Positions 54,976 through 64,000 of a stretch of 64,000 nt of DNA are shown here, piece by piece. The stretch comes from Nitrospirales bacterium. Its GTDB lineage: Bacteria; Nitrospirota; Nitrospiria; Nitrospirales; UBA8639. Location of the stretch: positions 1 through 64,000 of the forward strand of contig JALDRK010000021.1 of assembly GCA_031315915.1 (NCBI GenBank), given 5' to 3'. Position numbers and translations under genes: made by a program. The first letter of the stretch is position 1, and every line of letters begins with the position of its first letter. The notes beneath the pieces are model-generated. The model saw only the letters and a list, made by a program, of their open reading frames with translations. It was not told the origin of the DNA and did no database searches.

Positions 54976-55366
54976 CTTGCTTCTCACGACCACTGCTTGA
55001 TCTGTTAAACTTTCTTGCCTTCCGGTCCATGCCGCTTGTCCGGTTGGTTGCACGGAAGTTGCAAAATCGGCTTCGAAACACAGTTTGTCCACAGGCGTAC
55101 CAAGGCCATCCACGGCCTGCTTGTTCCCACCAAGAATAAGCAGATCACAGTCATCCACCCTGACTTGGTTGGAACTATAGCCTATCTGGTCCTTCACAAA
55201 CGCAGAGCTCTTTGGTCTTTCCACAATTTATGGACACATCCGAAAAGCGGAATAAAATAGGCGAGGAGGTGTGTCATGAAGCAACGGAGAAGTTCCAGCA
55301 AAACTAGGCTGATTGTCTAAGTAAATGAAGCAAGTCCAGTCAACGAAGCCAACTTAGGAGGGATCA
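54976..55366. other. Non-coding region right of the island with tiny ORF
   Basis: Nothing long and convincing. A 14-codon frame (55276-55320, MKQRRSSSKTRLIV) has a perfect GAGGAGG 6 nt before its ATG and stops 47 nt before the next gene, so it may be a leader peptide. Confidence 0.4.
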
Positions 55367-55897
55367 ATGATGAGCGGTAAATTGTCTGCAGGCCAACAGG
55401 CCATGAACGACCTCTTGGAGCGTCATGTTAAGGCCGAACTGGACGGAGACCTCGATGCCACCATGGCCACCATGTCTGACAATCCTCATGTACATAATGT
55501 TGCGAATATGATGGGTGGGGTGGGCTGTCAAGGTGTCCGTGATTTCTATCGTAACCATCTTGTTGGTAAATTCTTTCCTCCTGATGTCAAAATGGTCAAT
55601 GTCTCTCGGACCATTGGAACGGATCAAATCGTGGATGAAGTGGTGATCAGCTTTACCCATACGAGAGCGATTGACTGGATGCTTCCTGGCGTGCCGCCCA
55701 CGGGAAAGAAAGTCGATATGGCTGTAGCGGTCATTGTCGGGGTCAAGAATGGCAAGATTACCCATGAGCATATTTATTGGGATCAGGCGAGCGTCTTAGT
55801 ACAGATCGGATTACTCAATCCGGCACGGTTACCCGTGAGCGGTGCCGAAAGTGCCCGCAAGGTGCTCAATCCGAAGCTACCTGCACGCGTCATCTGA
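55367..55897 (+). CDS. NTF2/SnoaL-like protein
   Basis: 176 residues; AGGAGGGA precedes ATG ATG at 55367/55370. NTF2-like fold: long N-terminal helix (QQAMNDLLERHVKAELDGDLDATMATM) followed by HVHNV and 'GVRDFYRNHLVGKFFP', ending with the ITHEHIYWDQASVLVQIGLL strand typical of SnoaL-like proteins. Could be an enzyme or a binding protein; substrate unknown. Next gene starts about 57 nt later, likely one operon. Confidence 0.8.
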   Translation: MMSGKLSAGQQAMNDLLERHVKAELDGDLDATMATMSDNPHVHNVANMMGGVGCQGVRDFYRNHLVGKFFPPDVKMVNVSRTIGTDQIVDEVVISFTHTRAIDWMLPGVPPTGKKVDMAVAVIVGVKNGKITHEHIYWDQASVLVQIGLLNPARLPVSGAESARKVLNPKLPARVI

Positions 55898-55954
55898 TGG
55901 GTGTTAAGGTTGCCAGAGCGACTTCAATCATTCAAGAGTGGGAGAGAAATTGGC

Positions 55955-56533
55955 ATGAAAGCGCTCATTACTCAACATACGCCTGTAACAAATGAGGTAT
56001 TGAATACTATTGCCCATCTTCCGACCAAAAACTTGCCGAAGATAGTCGAGGAAGGCTTTTTCAAGAAACTAACGGACAAGGACTTCATGCGTATCGCGGT
56101 GCTCTTGGCACAGAAGGGATATGATGAAGGCGGCTGTCCGATTGGTGGCGTGATTATCAGCAATGAAACCCGTCAGATTTTAGGTAAAGGACATAACACC
56201 CTTGTACAGGAGAACCACCCGTACAATCATGGTGAAACATCTGCGATACGGGATGCGGGGCGCTACGATTTCAGTCGCACGACAATTTTTACCACATTGA
56301 GCCCCTGCGATGTCTGTGCGACATTGATTTATATGCGCCAGTTCAAGAGGGTCGTCGTGGGTGACGTCACGAATGCAGCGGGCAACGAAGAAATGCTCAG
56401 GCAAAAGGGCGTTCAGGTCGATATTTTAGAAGATCATGAAGGTATTGCTCTCTATGGGAAATATCGTGCCGAAAAACCGGATCAAGACATGGAAGACTGG
56501 AAAGGTCTGGCTGCTGTGCGCCAACGGTTCTGA
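55955..56533 (+). CDS. Cytosine/guanine deaminase-like enzyme
   Basis: 192 residues from ATG at 55955 (MKALITQHTP), GGGAGAG upstream. Zinc deaminase motifs: His-Glu in YNHGETSAIRDAG and the two Cys in LSPCDVCATLIY. Closest in layout to fungal-type cytosine deaminase (dCMP/CDA-like fold); it releases ammonia from a nucleobase or small amine. About 50 extra N-terminal residues are helical. Convergent with the GNAT-nitrilase gene. Confidence 0.85.
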   Translation: MKALITQHTPVTNEVLNTIAHLPTKNLPKIVEEGFFKKLTDKDFMRIAVLLAQKGYDEGGCPIGGVIISNETRQILGKGHNTLVQENHPYNHGETSAIRDAGRYDFSRTTIFTTLSPCDVCATLIYMRQFKRVVVGDVTNAAGNEEMLRQKGVQVDILEDHEGIALYGKYRAEKPDQDMEDWKGLAAVRQRF

Positions 56534-56591
56534 GCTTGACGAGCGATGCATCCCGAGTCCTTGGACCGAAAGCCCATTCAGGAGGTGCGTC

Positions 56592-56702
56592 ATGAAACTC
56601 CTATTTGCCGGTTCCTGGTCGTTATTCCTGGATTTGTTCAGACTGGAATTTCGGCAAGCTTTCTGCCTGGAAATTTGTATTTTGGTCATGGCAGTCGAAT
56701 GA
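56592..56702 (+). CDS. Possible 36-residue hydrophobic peptide
   Basis: Frame MKLLFAGSWSLFLDLF... ending LEICILVMAVE, preceded by AGGAGG with a 7-nt spacer. Overlaps the end of the GNAT-nitrilase gene on the other strand by 17 nt. Could be a short membrane peptide; could equally be chance. Confidence 0.3.
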   Translation: MKLLFAGSWSLFLDLFRLEFRQAFCLEICILVMAVE

Positions 56703-58281
56703 GCTCTACCGGTTTCTTGGCCTCAAGGCCGTAGATATCGAGCCGGCGGTCTCGCAAGGGCCGCACGCTTCCCATCTCACGCGCTTCCTGAAGCACCACA
56801 AGATCCAGGTCACTGATGACGACAGTTTCGCTGTTAAAGTCCGCGGTGCCGGCAATGCCATCGGTGGGAAAGGCAAAATCGCTTGGCGTACAGATGGCGG
56901 CCTGGCCGTAATTGATGAGGAAGTTGTCGACCTGGGGTAAATTGCCCACATTGCCGGAGAGGACGGTATAGATTCCGTTTTCTACCGCACGCGCCTGTGC
57001 CGTGTATCGCACACGCAAATAGGCCTTCCGTTCATCCGTACTAAACGGGACGAAGATTACCTCCGCACCTGCCAGGGTCATCAATCGGGCAGGTTCGGGA
57101 AACTCGATGTCGTAGCAGACTTGAATGGCAATTCGGGCATGACTGGTTTCAAATACCTTGAGCCCTTCCCCCGGCTCGATACCATATTCCTTCCGTTCGT
57201 TCGGGGTGACGTGCAGCTTGTCCTGCGTATACACGTGGCCGCCCGGATCAAAGAGATGAGCGACATTGCGGATGCCTTTCCCAACCCAAACCGGATGGGA
57301 GCCTCCGATAATGTAGAGGCCGGAGCTTTTGGCTTTGGCGACAAACATCTCCCGGTAGCGGTCCACCATGCCTGCCAGCTCAATGATGGCATCAACGGGT
57401 TTCATGGCGGGATCGAGCATGCTGAAAAGCTGAACGGTGAACAACTCGGGAAAAAGGAGGTAGTGACAGTGGTATTGCTCGGCGGTCGCCACAAAGAAGT
57501 CCACCTGATGTTCGAACGCTTCCCAGCTTTTGACTGATCGCATTTCGTATTGGGCTGCACAGACCCGAATTTTTCTGACGGGTCTTTTCATGGGCGACGC
57601 AGCAATGGTGCGTTTGGGCTGGCGAAATGCGGAATTCTTGAGTTCCAGGAACGTGGCGTAATTCAAGCTTTGTTCGTCGCGGAGGTAACTCATATGGACT
57701 CCCTTGACCTGATACCCGGCTTTCAGATGGGCATTCAGGGCGGGATCCTTCAGCTCTCCCTGACGGACTTTTTCGACGTATTGTTCGGCCGACAAGCGGC
57801 CGGCGTGTTCCCGGTATCCCGGTATGCGGCCTCCGGCGATCATCCTCCGAAGGTTGAAGCGTTTGAGGATGTTCATCCGAGCCTCGTAGAGTTTTCCGGC
57901 TATCCCAAGTCCACGGAAATCGGGATGTACCGCCATGTCCACTCCATATAGATCATCGCCGGCAGGGTCATGGGTGCTAAAGGTGCCGTTGCCTGTAATT
58001 TCCGCATACGAATACCAAGGTGAATCCTCATCAAGATGAACGATAAGGGCCATGGCATAGCCAACAACCTTGTTATCGATAGTCGCAATGAGCTGGCCTT
58101 CTGGAAACGCTTCGACCTGCATGGTGAGTCGGCGTTCGTCGCAAAGCCCGCCTGGCCCGTAATTGGCATAGGCTGCAGCCTGACAAGCATAGAGAGCCGG
58201 AATATCATCGAGACGGACTCGGCGAACTTTGACCATGGCCGCACGAGTTGTCTTTTCACTTGCAGAAAGTTTGTCTGTCAT
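56686..58281 (-). CDS. GNAT acetyltransferase-nitrilase fusion
   Basis: 531 residues from ATG at 58281. N-terminal GNAT domain (about 1-200; VHPDFRGLGIAGKLYEARM has the R-G-x-G-x-A loop) joined to a C-N hydrolase domain (about 240-520) with the catalytic triad Glu in FPELFTVQLF, Lys in YTQDKLHVTP and Cys in IAIQVCYDIEFPE. Fusions of this kind are known but unassigned; the nitrilase may release an amide or acyl group handled by the GNAT. Its ATG overlaps the SET gene stop by 4 nt (ATGA). Confidence 0.88.
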   Translation of the reverse strand: MTDKLSASEKTTRAAMVKVRRVRLDDIPALYACQAAAYANYGPGGLCDERRLTMQVEAFPEGQLIATIDNKVVGYAMALIVHLDEDSPWYSYAEITGNGTFSTHDPAGDDLYGVDMAVHPDFRGLGIAGKLYEARMNILKRFNLRRMIAGGRIPGYREHAGRLSAEQYVEKVRQGELKDPALNAHLKAGYQVKGVHMSYLRDEQSLNYATFLELKNSAFRQPKRTIAASPMKRPVRKIRVCAAQYEMRSVKSWEAFEHQVDFFVATAEQYHCHYLLFPELFTVQLFSMLDPAMKPVDAIIELAGMVDRYREMFVAKAKSSGLYIIGGSHPVWVGKGIRNVAHLFDPGGHVYTQDKLHVTPNERKEYGIEPGEGLKVFETSHARIAIQVCYDIEFPEPARLMTLAGAEVIFVPFSTDERKAYLRVRYTAQARAVENGIYTVLSGNVGNLPQVDNFLINYGQAAICTPSDFAFPTDGIAGTADFNSETVVISDLDLVVLQEAREMGSVRPLRDRRLDIYGLEAKKPVELIRLP

Positions 58282-58907
58282 GTTGCGACCCTCAAATTTC
58301 TGCTTGCGATGGCGTCTGATGCCGGTCGCCACCGGTGTTTCAAGACTGACGGGATGCTGTCAGGGCGGAGCAACATATGGTCGATCTTTGTATTTTGACT
58401 TTCGAGCCAGTGCCAGAGTGGTTGCTTCACTTCCCGAATTCGCGCGAATGCCGATCGGATCAGTTCATCACATGAAGCCGCGATTCCTTCTAAATCGTCG
58501 CTGGTAACCACTCCACGGCATCGAGAGGAGCCGCATTGGCACACAAGCGGGTTTTCTAAGTTTAGTGTGGCATAGTCACACGTGATTTCTTCGCCAGCGT
58601 CGATGTCACATACGGCGATTTCGAACTGGCATCCGCCAGGTCCGTACGAGTTCGCCTTGCAGCTATGGTTCATGAAACGTCCAAAGTCCCAACACAGGAT
58701 TCGATGTCCGTTCCCATTGACCCAGGTGTACCGCATCAGATTGCCGCCATAGGGTTGTTCAAGCTGTTCCGCCGCGTGTTGGTCAAGAATTTGATCGAGT
58801 GGGTCAAGTGCCCAGGTGATCGTTCCCCGAGGGATGGGTTGAGTCGCAAACACCCCATACCCGATCTCGTCGTTGATTTTTCTGAGTTCGGTGCCCGGGT
58901 GTAACAT
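58278..58907 (-). CDS. SET-domain lysine methyltransferase
   Basis: 209 residues from ATG at 58907, which has GGGAGG upstream (the frame extends to 58967). SET motifs: GYGVFATQPIPRGT, RFMNHSCKANS (the NHS/C motif), EITCDYATLN, and a post-SET zinc cluster CQCGSSRCRG. Uses S-adenosylmethionine. Bacterial SET proteins are uncommon; target unknown. Translationally coupled to the GNAT-nitrilase gene. Confidence 0.9.
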   Translation of the reverse strand: MLHPGTELRKINDEIGYGVFATQPIPRGTITWALDPLDQILDQHAAEQLEQPYGGNLMRYTWVNGNGHRILCWDFGRFMNHSCKANSYGPGGCQFEIAVCDIDAGEEITCDYATLNLENPLVCQCGSSRCRGVVTSDDLEGIAASCDELIRSAFARIREVKQPLWHWLESQNTKIDHMLLRPDSIPSVLKHRWRPASDAIASRNLRVAT

Positions 58908-59256
58908 CCTGACCTCCCTTTTCCGGATTTTTCCGGACAGAAGATTGTGCGCTATGAGGTTTGTCATACGGAGAAATCGCCGTCACATTAGTTCAGATAT
59001 GCTGTTACGTCAAATGAGAACATGCCCGAGTTCTGAGTTGCCGCGCCCCGCACATTCCAATCATTTTGAATTGTTCCTCCTCGAAGACAGACTCATGCAT
59101 TGGTCTCGAACCCTTTTACCCCAAACGGGAACAATGATGGCGGTGAGAACCTATAACTTCCGGCATCGCGAGTCGATTTTTGAAGACTACGGCAGATTCT
59201 TTTTGAGTTAACAAACACTTCGGCATAGAATGATACAGGGATAGCTTTATTAGATC
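58908..59256. other. Divergent intergenic region between SET and dehydrogenase genes
   Basis: Promoters of both divergent units. A rightward frame (to 59211) crosses it, partly over the SET start, with no ribosome-binding site or family; I do not call it. Confidence 0.45.
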
Positions 59257-60312
59257 ATGCTCACAATAAAACATCTCAAAATCAAAGGGTTTGAGACTAT
59301 AGTGGTAGGGAAGGATCGGTCTGCCGGGTTACATGCGATCATTGCCATACATTCTATCCAGCGTGGCCCTTCTCTGGGAGGCATTCGAATGTGGCCGTAT
59401 GAGCATGAGAAAGCAGCCTTACAGGATGCGCTCAGGTTAGCAACCGCCATGACGAAGAAAGCCGCCATTTCGGGGTTACCCATCGGTGGCGGGAAGGCGG
59501 TGATCATCGGTGACCCTGAGAAAGAGAAAACTCGAATCCTCCTGCTCTCCATGGGAGAATTGATCGAATCCCTGCAGGGGAAATATATCGGAGCCAAAGA
59601 TTCGGGGATCCTGCCCGAAGATTTGGATGTGGTGTCGGACCAGACCCGACATGTGACCGGGACCACGGGAAAACGTGGGGGCAGCGGAGATCCATCGTTG
59701 GCTACCGCCAAAGGTGTGCTGGCGGGAATGCAAGCGGCCTGTCAAGTCGTGTATGGCCGAAACAACCTTCAAGACCGAGTCGTGGCCATTCAAGGGGTAG
59801 GGCATGTGGGTTGGAATCTTGGGAATCTTCTCTATAAAAAAGGTGCCAAGTTGTTTGTGGCCGATCTGAATCCGGAACGGGCGGACCGAGCCCGGCGATC
59901 CTGGAAGGCCACTGTCGCGCCCCTATCCAAAATTCATCAGATGCCGGTGGATGTGTTTGCCCCCTGTGCGTTGGGAGGAGTCTTGAACGTCAAAACCATC
60001 CCGCAGCTTCGAACCAAAATTGTGGCCGGCGGAGCCAATAATCAGTGTTTGGATGAGGAACAGGATCCCTATCACTTGATGAAAAGAGGCATTCTTCATG
60101 TCCCCGATTATGTCTTGAATGCCGGAGGGTTGATCCATCTCGTGGTGAGAGAAATTTTACATCAACGAGGCGTAGCTCCCTGGATTAACAATATCGAACG
60201 GACAGTCCAACGGGTGTTGTCGGTGGCGCTGGAGCAACAGCTTCCTCCCATGGTCGTGGCAGACCGCATGGCCCGAGAAAAGCTTGGGGCCAAGCATGAG
60301 ATATTTCCTTAA
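59257..60312 (+). CDS. Leucine-dehydrogenase-type amino-acid dehydrogenase
   Basis: 351 residues, Glu/Leu/Phe/Val dehydrogenase family. Substrate Lys residues in MTKKAAISGLPIGGGKAVI, Asp in KDSGILPEDLDVVSDQTRHV, dinucleotide fold VVAIQGVGHVGWNLGNLLYKKGAKLFVADLNP, and ADRM at the end. Deaminates branched-chain amino acids with NAD. Length equals Bacillus LeuDH. Confidence 0.9.
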   Translation: MLTIKHLKIKGFETIVVGKDRSAGLHAIIAIHSIQRGPSLGGIRMWPYEHEKAALQDALRLATAMTKKAAISGLPIGGGKAVIIGDPEKEKTRILLLSMGELIESLQGKYIGAKDSGILPEDLDVVSDQTRHVTGTTGKRGGSGDPSLATAKGVLAGMQAACQVVYGRNNLQDRVVAIQGVGHVGWNLGNLLYKKGAKLFVADLNPERADRARRSWKATVAPLSKIHQMPVDVFAPCALGGVLNVKTIPQLRTKIVAGGANNQCLDEEQDPYHLMKRGILHVPDYVLNAGGLIHLVVREILHQRGVAPWINNIERTVQRVLSVALEQQLPPMVVADRMAREKLGAKHEIFP

Positions 60313-60316
60313 ATGC

Positions 60317-60356
60317 AAAAAACCGTCCATCTTCTACTTTTGGTGATGGAACGGTT
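60317..60356 (-). terminator. Rho-independent terminator of cysD-cysNC operon
   Basis: Read on the minus strand: AACCGTTCCATC, loop, GATGGACGGTT followed by TTTTTT (60317-60322). One-base bulge in the stem. It stands about 60 nt after the cysNC stop and just after the end of the convergent dehydrogenase gene. Confidence 0.85.
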
Positions 60357-60414
60357 GTCCAAGGGATCTGAGTTTTTGCACGAATCTTCTTGGATGAATT
60401 GAACCAAGAGAGGG

Positions 60415-62325
60415 CTATGAAGTGGGAATCAGGCCTTGGGCTTCCAAGGTCTTGACGATAGTGAGCGTGGCCTCTTCGGCGGTCTGGGTTGCCCCTTCAA
60501 TGGTGATTTCGGCGTCATCCGGTCGTTCATAGGGTGAATCGATGCCGGTAAAATTTTTCAGTTGGCCGGCCCGGGCTTTTTTGTAAAGCCCTTTCACATC
60601 CCGTTGTTCGCAAATCTCCAGAGGCGTATCGATAAACACCTCCAAAAATTCCCCCTGTTCCACCAGCATACGGGCCATTTCCCGTTCACTTCGAAATGGT
60701 GAAATAAAGGACACCAGGACAATAAGCCCGGCATCCACCATGAGTTTGGCTGTCTCGGCCACGCGACGGATATTCTCGACACGGTCGGCATCGGTAAATC
60801 CCAGGTCTCGGTTCAGCCCATGGCGGACATTGTCGCCATCCAATAAATATGTGTGGCGTCCCAGGGAATGGAGTTTTTTGTCCACCATATTGGCGACAGT
60901 GGATTTCCCCGCTCCTGACAAGCCGGTGAACCAGAGGATAAACGGCTTTTGGCCTTTCATCGTGGCACGAGCTTCTTTATGAATTTCCACGGATTGCCAA
61001 TGAATGTTATCGGCCCGGCGTAAAGCGAAATCGATGATCCCGGCCGCAATGGTGGCATTGGTATAGTGATCGATCAGAATAAAGGAGCCGGTCTGCCGAT
61101 TTTCCCGGTAAGGATCAAATGAAATCGGCTGATCAAGAGACACATTACAAATCCCGATCTCGTTTAGTTTCAACGTTTTTGTCGCCAAATGTTCCAGCGT
61201 GTTGACGTTGACCTTATACTTCAGTTCGCTCACTTGTGCTGGGATAGTGCGGGTTCCGGCTTTCAGTAAATATTTACGGCCTGGCAATAGAGCATTATCA
61301 TGCATCCAGATAATGGTTGCTTCAAATTGATCGGCGGTGGTGGGACGAGCCTGAACGGTACTGAGAAGCTCACCTCGGCTGACGTCGATTTCATCTTCTA
61401 AAATCAGCGTGATGGATTGACCGGTTTCGGCTGAATCGACATCTCCGTCAAAGGTGACGATTCGTGCGACGGTGCTGGTTCGCCCGGAGGAAGGGGCGAC
61501 AAGTTTATCGCCGGGTTGAACGGTGCCGCTGGCGATCGTTCCGGAAAACCCGCGAAAATCTAGGTTGGGCCGATTCACCCACTGCACCGGCATGCGGAAT
61601 GGTTGCTGACGCGCGTTGCTGAGGATGTCTACCGTTTCCAGATGGCCCATAATCGTTGGTCCGTGGTACCAGTCGGTATGCGGACTTCGGTGGAAAACAT
61701 TGTCGCCTTTCAGCGCGGATACCGGAATGCACACCACTTCTTCAAAAGGTAGTTTTTGGGAAAACTCTTCATAGGTGGTTTGAATGGCCGTAAAAATGTC
61801 TTGGGAGTAATCCACTAAATCCATTTTGTTGACGGCCAAGATGATCTTCGTAATCCCCAACAACGAGACGAGATAACTGTGGCGCATGGTCTGGATGAGG
61901 ACGCCCTTGCGGGCATCGATCATGACGATGGCCAAACTTGCTGTTGAAGCCCCCGTGGCCATGTTCCGGGTGTATTGTTCATGACCTGGAGTGTCCGCCA
62001 CGATAAACTTGCGTTTGTCCGTGGCAAAAAACCGGTAGGCGACGTCAATGGTGATGCCCTGTTCGCGTTCAGCCTGTAAGCCATCAACCAGCAAGGCGTA
62101 ATCCAGATCACCGCCCTGCGTCCCAATTCGCTTGCTGTCGGCTTGTAAGGTGGCCAATTGATCTTCCAGAATTAATTTGGAATCCCACAATAATCGACCG
62201 ATGAGGGTGCTTTTCCCGTCATCCACGCTTCCGCAGGTGATAAAGCGTAACAGACTTTTTTCTTCCTGACTTTTGAGATAGGTGGCCAAGTCTTGGGAGA
62301 TCAGATCGGATGGCGTGGTCATCAA
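60415..62325 (-). CDS. cysNC: Sulfate adenylyltransferase subunit 1 / APS kinase fusion
   Basis: 636 residues. CysN GTPase: [36 protein letters not shown]-terminal APS kinase (about 450-636) with Walker [15 protein letters not shown] and [15 protein letters not shown]. Activates sulfate to PAPS together with CysD. Start overlaps cysD stop by 4 nt. Confidence 0.96.
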   Translation of the reverse strand: MMTTPSDLISQDLATYLKSQEEKSLLRFITCGSVDDGKSTLIGRLLWDSKLILEDQLATLQADSKRIGTQGGDLDYALLVDGLQAEREQGITIDVAYRFFATDKRKFIVADTPGHEQYTRNMATGASTASLAIVMIDARKGVLIQTMRHSYLVSLLGITKIILAVNKMDLVDYSQDIFTAIQTTYEEFSQKLPFEEVVCIPVSALKGDNVFHRSPHTDWYHGPTIMGHLETVDILSNARQQPFRMPVQWVNRPNLDFRGFSGTIASGTVQPGDKLVAPSSGRTSTVARIVTFDGDVDSAETGQSITLILEDEIDVSRGELLSTVQARPTTADQFEATIIWMHDNALLPGRKYLLKAGTRTIPAQVSELKYKVNVNTLEHLATKTLKLNEIGICNVSLDQPISFDPYRENRQTGSFILIDHYTNATIAAGIIDFALRRADNIHWQSVEIHKEARATMKGQKPFILWFTGLSGAGKSTVANMVDKKLHSLGRHTYLLDGDNVRHGLNRDLGFTDADRVENIRRVAETAKLMVDAGLIVLVSFISPFRSEREMARMLVEQGEFLEVFIDTPLEICEQRDVKGLYKKARAGQLKNFTGIDSPYERPDDAEITIEGATQTAEEATLTIVKTLEAQGLIPTS

Positions 62326-63230
62326 AAATATCCTTCCTGCTTTTTCTTTTCCATGGATCCCACTACATCTCGATCGATCAAACGTCCTTGCCGCTCAGAG
62401 GTCCGGGCCACCAACATTTCCTGAATGACCTCGGACAGGGTGGAGGCGGTTGATTCAATGGCCCCCGTGAGGGGATAACATCCCAGAGTTCGGAAGCGGA
62501 CTGACCGCATCTGGGGACTTTCACCCGGCTTGAGGGGAAACCGGTGATCATCCACCATCAGCAGCATTCCATCGCGTTCGACGATCGGCCGTTCTTTCGC
62601 CAAATACAAGGGAACAATCGGAATCTTTTCTAAAAAGATATATTGCCAGACATCCAGCTCGGTCCAATTGGAGAGAGGAAAGGCTCGCAGGCTTTCCCCA
62701 GGCCGTACCCGGGTATTAAAAATATTCCATAATTCCGGCCGCTGGTTTTTCGGGTCCCAGCGATGGGTAGTGGTGCGGAAGGAGAGAATGCGTTCCTTGG
62801 CCCGGGAGGCCTCTTCGTCCCGACGGGCTCCGCCGAATGCCGCATCAAACTGATATTTATTGAGGGCCTGTTTGAGGGCTTCCGTTTTCATGATTTCCGT
62901 ATGCAGGGATGATCCGTGGATAAAGGGATTGATCTCTTGTTCGAGTCCGGCCGGATTGGTATACACGATCAGGTCAAGATGATGCTCGGCCACGATATTT
63001 GTGCGGAACTCGATCATTTCTCGGAATTTCCACGTGGTGTCGATATGCATGAGCGGGAACGGCAAAGGAGACGGATAGAACGCCTTGCGGGCCAGGTGCA
63101 ACAAGACGGATGAATCCTTTCCGATCGAATACAGCATGACGGGCTTGTGACATTCCGCCACCACCTCCCGAAAAATGTGAATGCTCTCGGCTTCGAGCTG
63201 TTTTAAATGGGTGAATGTCGATGTCGGCAT
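62322..63230 (-). CDS. cysD: Sulfate adenylyltransferase subunit 2
   Basis: 302 residues. PP-loop [18 protein letters not shown], and [31 protein letters not shown]. With CysN makes adenylyl sulfate from ATP and sulfate. First gene of the operon; the promoter lies in 63231-63500. Confidence 0.96.
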   Translation of the reverse strand: MPTSTFTHLKQLEAESIHIFREVVAECHKPVMLYSIGKDSSVLLHLARKAFYPSPLPFPLMHIDTTWKFREMIEFRTNIVAEHHLDLIVYTNPAGLEQEINPFIHGSSLHTEIMKTEALKQALNKYQFDAAFGGARRDEEASRAKERILSFRTTTHRWDPKNQRPELWNIFNTRVRPGESLRAFPLSNWTELDVWQYIFLEKIPIVPLYLAKERPIVERDGMLLMVDDHRFPLKPGESPQMRSVRFRTLGCYPLTGAIESTASTLSEVIQEMLVARTSERQGRLIDRDVVGSMEKKKQEGYF

Positions 63231-63719
63231 AATTTGTCGATGAGAATTATTTTCTCAAGAATGAACCTGAGGTTTTAGATAGAAAAAACAATGTGTCGTG
63301 CCCGATATCCGGTTTATATCTGAATTTGGGGGTAATTTCGAAAAAGCAATGGGTTGGCCTGTTCCAGGTTCAGAATGACGTGTATATGCTGATTTTCCAT
63401 TACTTTATTTTGTTCGGTCTTGAGACCTAGAAACTGTATTGCTAAATCCAGAATTTTTCAAAACTGGCGCAAGGCCTCCGCTGATTTGGATGAACAGGTG
63501 GCGCAACTCCCACCTTTAAACGCCTTGGGTAGGCTTTTCACAAATAACGAACGTGCGGTTAATGCCTTGAGTGCGGTTTTAAGCTAGAGCTGGGGGGAGC
63601 AACGAAGCTTTTAAAACCTAATTATATCTTCCTTGTGGTTTTCCTGACAATCACTACAAGCCACTCGGGGAATTTCGTTGCTGTCTCTGAGCTATCCTGT
63701 CCTATCAATAATCGCCTAG
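63231..63719. other. Intergenic region upstream of cysD with possible gene fragment
   Basis: Contains the cysD promoter. A 55-codon rightward frame, TTG at 63420 to stop at 63587 (RIFQNWRKASADLDEQVAQL...NALSAVLS), has protein-like composition but no ribosome-binding site; it may be the tail of a lost gene. Confidence 0.4.
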
Positions 63720-63932
63720 TTACTTTTTGTCTGAAGGTCCGGGAGCCTCGGGGTCTTGCAGGGAAGCCTTTGAGCTTTCTTGGTGAGGAAGGGGCTGCTC
63801 GGCTAGTGCACCGAGATGTTTCGCGCGATGGATCAATCGATTGAGTTCCTTCACTGCCAGGGATAGTCGTTGAAGCGGGTCTGGCTCCATGATGGGCGAT
63901 TCGAGGTCGGGGGTATGGTGGGGGATTGGCAT
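63720..63932 (-). CDS. Small hypothetical protein
   Basis: 70 residues, or 56 from ATG at 63890. One amphipathic helix (DPLQRLSLAVKELNRLIHRAKHLGALAEQ) followed by a polar, Pro/Ser-rich tail. No family recognised; no strong ribosome-binding site. Confidence 0.5.
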   Translation of the reverse strand: MPIPHHTPDLESPIMEPDPLQRLSLAVKELNRLIHRAKHLGALAEQPLPHQESSKASLQDPEAPGPSDKK

Positions 63933-64000
63933 TGGTCAACGCTCCAAAGCGTACTATATTTTAATCATTAAACTTCCAAAATGCATTGCACCGTTCGTGG

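Noticed and set aside
58873..59211. 112-codon rightward frame over the SET start
   Set aside because: Overlaps the SET gene start and its promoter; low-quality composition and no ribosome-binding site.

Overview
The window is about 64 kb of a Gram-negative (diderm) chromosome. An LptE-like lipoprotein, a FadL-type porin, a DegP-type lipoprotein protease and type II secretion/type IV pilus genes show an outer membrane. Base composition is roughly 50-55% G+C apart from one AT-richer cargo patch. The gene set (DabA/DabB-type inorganic carbon uptake with an extra NuoM-like subunit, pyruvoyl arginine decarboxylase, a bacterial deoxyhypusine synthase homologue, CysD/CysNC, V4R-type histidine kinase) fits a Nitrospira-like member of Nitrospirota best. 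That placement is an inference from gene content.

Layout. 1-7.1 kb: a leftward type II secretion/type IV pilus-like operon (TPR protein, GspG-like pilin, GspE/PilB ATPase, GspF/PilC, two paralogous pseudopilins, a PilM-like protein cut by the window edge). 7.4-37.3 kb: ordinary core genes, including a monothiol glutaredoxin-BolA pair, AnmK, ExoIII, PdaD, ALDH, DsbA-like, DHS-like, tRNA-Glu(CTC), cupredoxin, HtrA, RpiA, Glk, AroK/AroE, a V4R-GAF histidine kinase, FadL, glyoxalase-like, UvrC (no C-terminal HhH domain), LeuS, LptE, HolA and S20. A 27-codon Lys/Arg-rich ORF and an HPERSEG-type intergenic repeat lie between them.

37.6-55.0 kb: a composite island at tRNA-His(GTG). The 3' end of the tRNA occurs three times in the same orientation (37624, 47564, 54953). 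The first two copies are 60-bp repeats with one mismatch and bound a 9.9-kb satellite-like element. It carries a tyrosine integrase with five apparent one-base homopolymer indels, RHH regulators, an AlpA-like HTH protein, a Toprim primase-helicase, a terminase-small-subunit-like HTH protein, and an AT-rich cargo pair (nuclease-like protein plus SppA/SDH-type serine protease). The second and third copies bound 7.4 kb holding the dab operon: DabB, a NuoM-like membrane protein, a long DabA and a PII-like protein. This would let bicarbonate uptake behave as an island module.

55.0-64 kb: an NTF2-like protein and a cytosine-deaminase-like enzyme run convergently to a translationally coupled SET-domain methyltransferase and GNAT-nitrilase fusion. 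Leucine-dehydrogenase-type enzyme, a clear terminator, and the sulfate-activation operon cysD-cysNC follow.

The strongest candidates for something undescribed are the two-gene cargo at 39.9-42.6 kb, the tRNA-His tandem island carrying the dab operon, and the SET/GNAT-nitrilase operon.
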